Assembly (NCBI GenBank): GCA_028274925.1
Contig: JAQCNR010000284.1
Location: forward strand, 1-8,299
Direction of reading: 5' to 3'
DNA length: 8,299 bases
From: Halovenus sp.
Lineage (GTDB): Archaea; Halobacteriota; Halobacteria; Halobacteriales; Haloarculaceae
Position 1 is the stretch's first letter. Every line of letters begins with the position of its first letter. Shown here in pieces: positions 1-4,391 of this stretch. The position numbers and the translations under genes are program-made. The notes under the pieces are model-generated. The model did no database searches and had not been told where the DNA came from. It saw only the letters and a program-made list of their open reading frames with translations.

Positions 1-51
1 ATCGCGTTCTTCTTCGGGATGAAACACGGCGAGTTTCAGGCCAGTCCGTAG
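1..51 (+). CDS. C-terminal tail of an unidentified gene (partial)
   Basis: Frame 1 reads 16 codons from the left edge and stops at TAG (49-51). The residues visible are IAFFFGMKHGEFQASP: a hydrophobic phenylalanine-rich start followed by a short polar tail. This could be the end of a membrane segment with a short cytoplasmic tail. The fragment is too short to name. A second frame is also open here (to about 112), so even the frame choice is uncertain. The gene, if real, belongs to whatever lies upstream and is separated from parA by about 350 bases of non-coding DNA. Confidence 0.3.
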   Translation: MAFFFGMKHGEFQASP

Positions 52-260
52 TAGTCCCGGTGAGTCAACAGGGTGGCGGGGTTAATTCAGTGTTAGCCTG
101 AGATGCTTCCATTCGGCGTTGCCCGGTGACCGATAGTCCCCTATTCCGACTGATTCGGGCACTCTCTTCTAGCAAGGATTCTGTCGAGAAGCACGACCAA
201 AACGCGATTCACAGAACTCCACTCCGGAATATCGGATAACACTGCTCAACACTCTGCCCT
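52..260. other. Non-coding spacer, no recognised element
   Basis: No ORF with plausible haloarchaeal composition, no RNA gene fold and no convincing long repeat was found here. There are only short inverted matches, such as GCCCG (121-125) against CGGGC (156-160), which are expected by chance. The interesting part of the intergenic region starts at about 261, where base composition turns AT-rich and repeats appear. Confidence 0.5.
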
Positions 261-364
261 GATCTTATGTACCGATCTTATTACCAGAATATATCTAATG
301 ATCATATCTAAGAAACTTAGATAACTGTCTTAGATAATTGTCCTAGCTGTCAAAGATAGCTATG
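261..364. repeat. AT-rich array with a 13-base period (putative partition site)
   Basis: Successive 13-base rows starting at 261, 274, 287, 300, 313, 326, 339 and 352 show shared motifs. GATCTTAT occurs at 261 and 274. ATATCTAA occurs at 291 and 304. CTTAGATAA occurs at 316 and 329. A weaker CCTAG start follows at 342, and an 8-bp palindrome ATAGCTAT lies at 356-363. The array is strikingly AT-rich against GC-rich flanks and ends about 45 bases before the parA start. Iterated short motifs upstream of a ParA operon are typical of plasmid centromeres, where a small DNA-binding partner assembles. That function is inferred from position and structure only. An iteron-like replication site is the main alternative. 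Confidence 0.6.
292..336. promoter_or_regulatory. Four-heptamer dyad, candidate centromere/operator core
   Basis: Two copies of TATCTAA (292-298, 305-311) face two copies of TTAGATA (317-323, 330-336). All are symmetric about base 314, and each pair is 13 bases apart. The inner pair forms the perfect 19-bp inverted repeat TATCTAAGAAACTTAGATA at 305-323, with 8-base arms and a 3-base centre. The bases between the heptamers do not pair, so the symmetry lies in the motifs themselves. This fits cooperative binding of two dimers of a small DNA-binding protein. The likely ligand is the product of the second gene of the operon, which is an inference. Confidence 0.65.
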
Positions 365-378
365 TTGTCTGACGAAGA

Positions 379-408
379 TTCTTATCCAAGAAAGTTGCAT
401 ACGTAATC
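379..408 (+). promoter_or_regulatory. Presumed parA promoter with overlapping operator copy
   Basis: TTCTTATCC (379-387) is centred about 26 bases before the ATG at 409. That is where an archaeal TATA box would sit for a leaderless transcript, the common form in haloarchaea. No Shine-Dalgarno sequence precedes this ATG, which agrees. The same stretch contains a degenerate copy of the upstream 19-bp palindrome at 383-401 (TATCCAAG AAA GTTGCATA, 15 of 19 bases identical), exactly 78 bases (6 x 13) downstream of the perfect one. Binding here would block the TATA box, so autorepression of the partition operon is likely. Confidence 0.5.
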
Positions 409-1278
409 ATGCTGAGTTATACCGTCTACTCAGAGGCCGGCGGAGTCGGCAAGACGTCGCTGACGGCGAATCTGGCCGTCGCGCACGCTCGCGCGGGACT
501 CAAACCGCTCGTAGTTCCCCTTGACCCGCAAGATGGAGACCTCTCTCGACTGCTGGGAGTTGATACGAATCGTGCCGACAGCAGCGCCGACAACCTCGTT
601 CGACACATGGTCAACAGCCCGCGGGGGCCTTTCGAGAACCTCATTCGCACCGCGGAGGGCGTCGATATCGTCCCAGAACACAACATGCTCTCGGACCTCT
701 CTGACCATCTGGCACGTGAGCAATCGAAAGCTGAAGACCTTGGTGACGCGTACAATATCTACGCACAGCTGCAGAGAGTCCTCCGTGAGGGCGGCGTCGG
801 TGATCACTACGATGTTCTCCTCTGTGACCCACCGGCGACTGAATCGGACCACCTCTACAACGCTATCTACGCGACGCGGAATCTCGTCATCCCCGTCGAA
901 CCCTCGTGGAAAGGACAGGCCTCGGTCGAGGGACTAGCAGACCTCGCCACCAACTTCGCTGACCAACTGAACATTGATGTCGGTGTGCTGGGTGCTATCC
1001 CGAACGGCGTCAAGAATACCGCCGACCAACGAGAGATGCTGGCGGACATCGAATTCCCCACTCCAGAAGTCATTGGGGACCGAACGTCTCTCATGGAAGG
1101 CTGCTGGAAACAGCAGTGTTCGGCGTTCAGGTATGTCCAAGAACACCGCAGTCGCCGGCGGGACTACGAAATCGAGACGCTGGCCCAATTAGATCGCATC
1201 GCTCGGTTCCTGGAGAGTGAAGTCGGGCTCGATGCTCCGAAACCACCTGAGCCGGGGGCGCTGGAGGAGCCAGCATGA
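409..1278 (+). CDS. parA: ParA-family partition ATPase, haloarchaeal plasmid type
   Basis: This is a 289-residue P-loop ATPase of the ParA/Soj (deviant Walker A) family, which moves plasmid copies apart on the nucleoid by ATP-dependent DNA binding. The P-loop is AGGVGKTS at residues 10-17 (K15 binds phosphate). The switch I-type motif DPQDGD is at 39-44. Walker B is DVLLCDPPA at 135-143 (D140), followed by the NLVIPVEPS strand at 158-166, typical of the family. The signature lysine of the deviant Walker A motif (KGGxGKT) is Ala10 here. My recollection is that other haloarchaeal ParA-like proteins share AGGVGKT. There is no N-terminal helix-turn-helix, as in the short ParA types. A basic cluster (HRSRRR, 246-251) near the C-terminus could contact non-specific DNA. 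The start at 409 places the P-loop at the usual distance and fits a leaderless promoter. The stop overlaps the next gene by 4 bases, so the two are co-translated. Confidence 0.92.
   Translation: MLSYTVYSEAGGVGKTSLTANLAVAHARAGLKPLVVPLDPQDGDLSRLLGVDTNRADSSADNLVRHMVNSPRGPFENLIRTAEGVDIVPEHNMLSDLSDHLAREQSKAEDLGDAYNIYAQLQRVLREGGVGDHYDVLLCDPPATESDHLYNAIYATRNLVIPVEPSWKGQASVEGLADLATNFADQLNIDVGVLGAIPNGVKNTADQREMLADIEFPTPEVIGDRTSLMEGCWKQQCSAFRYVQEHRSRRRDYEIETLAQLDRIARFLESEVGLDAPKPPEPGALEEPA
1263..1268 (+). promoter_or_regulatory. Ribosome binding site for the ParA partner gene
   Basis: GGAGGA lies inside the end of parA, six bases before the ATG at 1275. It is a strong match to the archaeal Shine-Dalgarno sequence. 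It fixes the start of the downstream gene and, with the ATGA stop/start overlap (1275-1278), indicates translational coupling to parA. Confidence 0.75.
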
Positions 1279-1682
1279 CTGGATTCAAGAGTGGTGCGAG
1301 TGACGACGACCCACTCGGCAGTAGCGATAGTGACACCGAGACCGATACGACGGGTTCTTCAGAGATGACCGAGACCCAATCGTCGACCGCATCCTCAAGT
1401 AAGCCGGAGTTGGGTGCTACCCAGGAGACGAGTAACAGCACAAAATCGGAGCTCCCATGGATTTTCGACCGATCGAGCATCACCGATGGCCGGGAAAAAA
1501 CAGTCCAGTTGCATCTGCAGCAATCAACCCTCGATACTCAGCGCCAAGCGAAATCCACCGTCGAGTCGGCACTGGGGGAGACGGTCAAGAAGGCCGACCT
1601 CCGGGAAGCAGCGATCATCGTGGGACTGCAGCGAATCGACGACGTTACGGACATTCTTGAAGAGTGGGGCTACGGGCGCTAA
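1275..1682 (+). CDS. Small ParA-partner protein, candidate centromere-binding factor
   Basis: This 135-residue acidic protein is encoded directly after parA with an ATGA overlap and its own ribosome binding site, so the two genes form one operon. Residues 1-58 are low complexity, rich in Ser, Thr, Asp and Glu, and probably disordered. The conserved-looking part starts at LPWIF (60-64). It continues with a short strand (TVQLHL, 76-81), a long helix (about 85-100), a second helical segment (VKKADLREAAIIVGL, 104-118) and the tail DDVTDILEEWGYG (122-134). A strand followed by two helices is compatible with a ribbon-helix-helix or winged-helix DNA-binding fold, although I cannot assign one. Bacterial ParA systems often use such small partners (ParG-like, ParR-like) with a flexible N-terminus that stimulates the ATPase. 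I recall similar C-terminal tails in uncharacterised proteins next to haloarchaeal ParA genes. There is no ParB signature. The role in binding the upstream array is inferred. Confidence 0.85.
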   Translation: MTGFKSGASDDDPLGSSDSDTETDTTGSSEMTETQSSTASSSKPELGATQETSNSTKSELPWIFDRSSITDGREKTVQLHLQQSTLDTQRQAKSTVESALGETVKKADLREAAIIVGLQRIDDVTDILEEWGYGR

Positions 1683-1859
1683 TTTGCACAGCAACTGAGG
1701 ACAATAACTCTCGGCGAATACTGAATCGGTTGCAAGCTCCGACCTGCCGCTAGCTATCTTGCGCAAACGTACACTACGCGGCCGGCAAAGCAGCATTTCT
1801 ATATAGCGGCATACGGTTTACCAGTATACGGCCGTTGTGACACACAATTTTACACAGTT

Positions 1860-1883
1860 TGGTTGTATGTCTGTCTACAACCA
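1860..1883. promoter_or_regulatory. Perfect 8-bp hairpin of unknown role
   Basis: TGGTTGTA (1860-1867) and TACAACCA (1876-1883) are perfect inverted complements with an 8-base loop. The hairpin lies in a locally AT-rich part of the intergenic region. No run of T follows, so a bacterial-type terminator is unlikely. It could be a protein-binding operator or part of a replication or partition site. Confidence 0.45.
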
Positions 1884-1920
1884 CCTGTGAGAAATAGTTA
1901 GTTCATAATCAAAATTGCGC

Positions 1921-1995
1921 TACCCGTGGAAACGCAAACTCTCAAAAATTCCACAGAGATAGCGACCCAGTTACTCGTACCGGAAACGGCGGGAG
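1921..1995 (+). other. Two origin-recognition-box-like motifs (tentative)
   Basis: GTGGAAACG (1926-1934) and CCGGAAACGGCGGGAG (1980-1995) share GGAAACG in the same orientation, 55 bases apart. From memory, archaeal origin recognition boxes, bound by Orc1/Cdc6, contain a core close to CCAGTGGAAACGAA followed by a G-rich stretch. Both sites match only part of this. GTGGAA (1926-1931) also has an inverted partner, TTCCAC (1949-1954), across an A-rich spacer. No orc1/cdc6 gene lies in the window, which weakens the case. Confidence 0.3.
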
Positions 1996-2111
1996 TCGAA
2001 ATGAGTGAGCAGCAATCGTGGTCACTTCGAGCGACCGCCACACCGCCGGGAAGCACACCACCGGACAGAAGCACGCAGAGCAACCGTTGTGACCTCCTTC
2101 GAGAGTCCTAA

Positions 2112-2182
2112 CACAAGTGAAAGGGTCGCAGCGGTGAGGGCGGGAAGTACGCTCCCGTGCCCAGTTTAACTTTCACTCTGTG
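2112..2182. promoter_or_regulatory. Long inverted repeat upstream of the helicase operon
   Basis: CACAAGTGAAAG (2112-2123) pairs with CTTTCACTCTGTG (2170-2182) in inverted orientation with a single bulged base. A smaller inverted repeat, CGGGA (2141-2145) and TCCCG (2153-2157), sits inside the loop. The right arm ends about 10 bases before the presumed TATA element. A repressor dimer or looped tetramer binding here could control the downstream operon. No regulator is identified in the window. Confidence 0.5.
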
Positions 2183-2189
2183 GCGATTC

Positions 2190-2199
2190 GATTTATCCC
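2190..2199 (+). promoter_or_regulatory. Presumed TATA box of the helicase-nuclease operon
   Basis: GATTTATCCC places TTTATC at 2192-2197, 28 bases before the GTG at 2226. That predicts a transcript with almost no leader. No Shine-Dalgarno sequence precedes the GTG, which is consistent with leaderless initiation. Confidence 0.45.
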
Positions 2200-2225
2200 C
2201 ACGGTGAGAATCGGCCCAAAGACAC

Positions 2226-4328
2226 GTGACGGACAATACCGCCACAAAGAACGCGCCACGGAATATCTCGCGCGTTGGGTCGGTCCAGATCGCCAACGAA
2301 CGAGCGGTATACCGTCGGGCCGAACGGGCCGAGCGAGCGACGGATATCGTGATGACGCCGGAACAGCTACACAAGCGAAATCTGAAAGTGGCACTCGCCC
2401 GGCGGAGTCAACCACGGTCCTCACTGGCACTCCGAACGCCCGTCGACGTGGCGCGGACGGTCATCGCGACACAGTCCGACAGCGCGCCCAGCGTGTTGGA
2501 CCGACTCGACCGAACCCGTAGACTAGAGGCGATACTGAGCGAGAGCACAGGCACTTACGACGAGCTGAAACCGGTGTTCGGGACAGACCTCACAACGGCC
2601 ACAGAGCAGATTGAGGTCGCACGACAGGAACTGCGGCTCATCGCGGGCACTGATACGGACCGCCTCGATGCAGCCCGAACTGTCGCCGAGGGCTTGTCAG
2701 CAGTCGCAGCGGCCGACACACGCGCACTCATATCGGGGGTCCAAGCACTCGATACCGCACTGAGAGAGGGTGCCGACGACATCATCTCCGAAGGTGCGCT
2801 CTTCGACAAAGCCGCGCGGAAAATCCGTGAGACAGATGGCGCGGCCTGGACAGATGCATACGGACATATCGAGCGCGTCGCTGTTGCGGGGATCAGTACC
2901 CTCGGAACACCGGTACTGGATTTCCTCGATGCGCTGTCGGTGTCGGCCGGTGTCGACGTATCGCTGTATCTCCGGGCCGGGACCGGTCCCAGGATTCGCG
3001 AGCGACTCGACAGCCGAGTTGGCGTGTCGGCCGGGAGAGATAGCTCATCACCATCGAACACCCAGTGGGACATCCAAACGCCGACCTGCCCCGTCACAGA
3101 ACTACCCGCCGCGACAAGACACGAGGAGTGCCGGGCGGTCGCTGCACTGGTCGATGGGCTCCTCACCAGCGGAAACACGGCTAGGGACATCGCACTCGTC
3201 GCTCGCGATGCCGACGAGTACGAGCGACCGCTAACGCGAGCGATGTCGGTGTACGGCCGTCATCTCTCGGTGTGGTCCCAGCTGGAACTGAAACGCACGC
3301 TCCCGTACCGACTCGCCGTGACCACGTGTGAGTTACTCGACACATTGGGCGAGGGCACAGTTGACATCGACCAGCTGTTCCGCCCGTTGACCGTACACTG
3401 GACGCCACCGAGTGGATCCATCGATACGCCGTTGTCGGCCGCGGATCTGAGCGCCCTGCGTCGACAGTTGGCGGACGGTGAGGCGAGGTCGGTCGCATCA
3501 TGGCTGGAGCATATTCGAGAAAAGAGTGGTGACACCACCGCACCGATTCGGCATCTGGTTGCTTTCCTGAACTGGTGTCAGAACCAGCCGACGCGTCCCG
3601 ACTCTGAGGATGTCTCCGGTGTCTTGACGCCACTGATCGACGCGTTTGACCGGAACGTCCTCCCGTCGGTAGTTTCGAACGACGGTCCAGACTACACCGA
3701 CGTCTCACGAACGGCCCGTGCAGTCGAACGTGTGGCAGGGAAGACGGACGGAGACCACCTGATTCGCGAGACGGGGGCGAAATATGACGACTGGCTCGAA
3801 CAGGGATCTGTGAGTCCTTCATGGGGGGGTGTCCGAGACGTGCTCGACGCCCTCGCAACGGTACGACCCGGGCGGCGAGAGCACAAGAACGCAGAGCGAA
3901 TCGACGTGCTCGACGCGACAGACACCTGGCTGCGGTCGTATCTGTATGTCATTGCACTCGGGCTCGTCGACGGCGTGTGGCCACAGCGAACCCACGGGGC
4001 GTTTCCGGCCGAGTTCCGGGCAGCCGTCGTCGCAGGAGACGCCCCACCGGCGCGTCGGCTCGGCGTTCGTGGGGCGTGGACCGAAGACAGAGAGTACGAC
4101 CACTTCGCCGATATGGTTCGGACGGCGTCGGACCACCTCGTTGTGACCCGATTCCGTGAAGATGTCGACGGCGTGAGCTACCAGCGGTCTCCCCTGCTCG
4201 ACACACTGGACCCGACGCTACTGGGGGACGATGCGAGACGCCGGCTCTGCAGTGAGTCCGGCGGCGTGCCAGCACCGTTACCCGGGGCAGCGCCTGAATC
4301 GGACTCTCACGTGGGTGATCGGCAGTGA
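2226..4328 (+). CDS. AddB/RecC-like subunit, without P-loop or nuclease domain
   Basis: This 700-residue protein resembles the non-motor helicase-like subunit of AddAB/RecBCD enzymes, which grips DNA beside the motor and can scan the exiting strand. AddB-like landmarks come in order. HEECRAVAALVDGLL (299-313) and DIALVARDADEYERPL (321-336) match the AddB pattern of returned-strand helix, then 'DI-vlvRd--Y---l'. RIDVLDA (558-564) and YVIALGLVDGVWPQR (574-588) match the 'GlnegvfP' region. ASDHLVVTRF (634-643) and SPLL (655-658) match the final helicase-like motif. Canonical AddB is about 1160 residues. This one has no GxxGxGK(T/S) anywhere, and it ends shortly after the last helicase-like motif, so the C-terminal PD-(D/E)XK nuclease and its Fe-S cysteines are absent. 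GTG 2226 is the only start giving full length, since a stop lies in frame at 2205-2207. ATG 2352 (codon 43) is an alternative. It lies 63 bases before the AddA-like gene, in the bacterial addB-addA order. The family assignment rests on motif pattern rather than alignment; loss of enzymatic activity is inferred. Confidence 0.75.
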   Translation: MTDNTATKNAPRNISRVGSVQIANERAVYRRAERAERATDIVMTPEQLHKRNLKVALARRSQPRSSLALRTPVDVARTVIATQSDSAPSVLDRLDRTRRLEAILSESTGTYDELKPVFGTDLTTATEQIEVARQELRLIAGTDTDRLDAARTVAEGLSAVAAADTRALISGVQALDTALREGADDIISEGALFDKAARKIRETDGAAWTDAYGHIERVAVAGISTLGTPVLDFLDALSVSAGVDVSLYLRAGTGPRIRERLDSRVGVSAGRDSSSPSNTQWDIQTPTCPVTELPAATRHEECRAVAALVDGLLTSGNTARDIALVARDADEYERPLTRAMSVYGRHLSVWSQLELKRTLPYRLAVTTCELLDTLGEGTVDIDQLFRPLTVHWTPPSGSIDTPLSAADLSALRRQLADGEARSVASWLEHIREKSGDTTAPIRHLVAFLNWCQNQPTRPDSEDVSGVLTPLIDAFDRNVLPSVVSNDGPDYTDVSRTARAVERVAGKTDGDHLIRETGAKYDDWLEQGSVSPSWGGVRDVLDALATVRPGRREHKNAERIDVLDATDTWLRSYLYVIALGLVDGVWPQRTHGAFPAEFRAAVVAGDAPPARRLGVRGAWTEDREYDHFADMVRTASDHLVVTRFREDVDGVSYQRSPLLDTLDPTLLGDDARRRLCSESGGVPAPLPGAAPESDSHVGDRQ

Positions 4329-4346
4329 CGGTGGGACAATCGGTCT

Positions 4347-4364
4347 CACCGCCTCACAGCGGTG
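4347..4364 (+). promoter_or_regulatory. Hairpin in the gap between the AddB-like and AddA-like genes
   Basis: CACCGC (4347-4352) and GCGGTG (4359-4364) form a perfect 6-bp stem with a 6-base loop. The right arm contains the GTG at 4362, the farther-upstream possible start of the next gene. In mRNA this would mask that GTG and leave the G-rich segment (4378-4385) and ATG 4392 free. It may tune translation of the second gene. Confidence 0.35.
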
Positions 4365-4391
4365 GAGTCTGGCTATCGGGGGGTGTCGCCG

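Larger units (their letters stand above)
1683..2225. other. 543-base intergenic region between the two operons
   Basis: No convincing gene was found. Elements seen are a 10-base inverted copy of a motif from the parA upstream array (TAGCTATCTT, 1751-1760), a perfect hairpin at 1860-1883, and two sites resembling the core of archaeal origin recognition boxes (around 1926 and 1981). There is also a long inverted repeat at 2112-2182 and a TATA-like element at 2192. A short GTG-initiated open frame (1926-2111, 61 codons) is not acidic, is rich in Pro, Ser and Thr, and is judged non-coding. The parA operon must end within this stretch. TTTT at 1848-1851, just before the hairpin, is the only terminator-like hint. 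Confidence 0.6.

Noticed and set aside
1..51. Similarity of the left-edge peptide to short cytochrome oxidase assembly proteins
   Set aside because: Sixteen residues with an FFFG...GEF pattern are far too few to assign a family.
121..160. Possible tRNA-like or stem structure from GCCCG and CGGGC
   Set aside because: No cloverleaf arms, no T-loop sequence and no anticodon stem could be built. The arms are only five bases.
430..852. Antisense open frames over parA
   Set aside because: The ParA frame carries the conserved P-loop and Walker B. The opposite-strand products are basic and without motifs.
1926..2111. GTG-initiated 61-codon open frame on the + strand
   Set aside because: The predicted product is not acidic and its second half is Pro/Ser/Thr/Arg-rich with no recognisable motif. 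Its start falls inside an origin-box-like motif, and no ribosome binding site is present. A TATA-like TTCATAATC near 1902 is the only support.
2180..2521. 113-codon + strand open frame overlapping the start of the AddB-like gene
   Set aside because: Its product is Arg/Thr/Gly-rich without motifs and is out of frame with the long coding sequence that continues for 700 codons.
3166..3180. Origin-recognition-box-like string inside the AddB-like gene
   Set aside because: It is within coding sequence, isolated, and best explained by codon use. It serves as a warning that such partial matches arise by chance.
3181..3858. 225-codon open frame on the - strand
   Set aside because: It is antisense to the AddB-like gene and its product is rich in Arg, Ser and Pro, unlike acidic haloarchaeal proteins.
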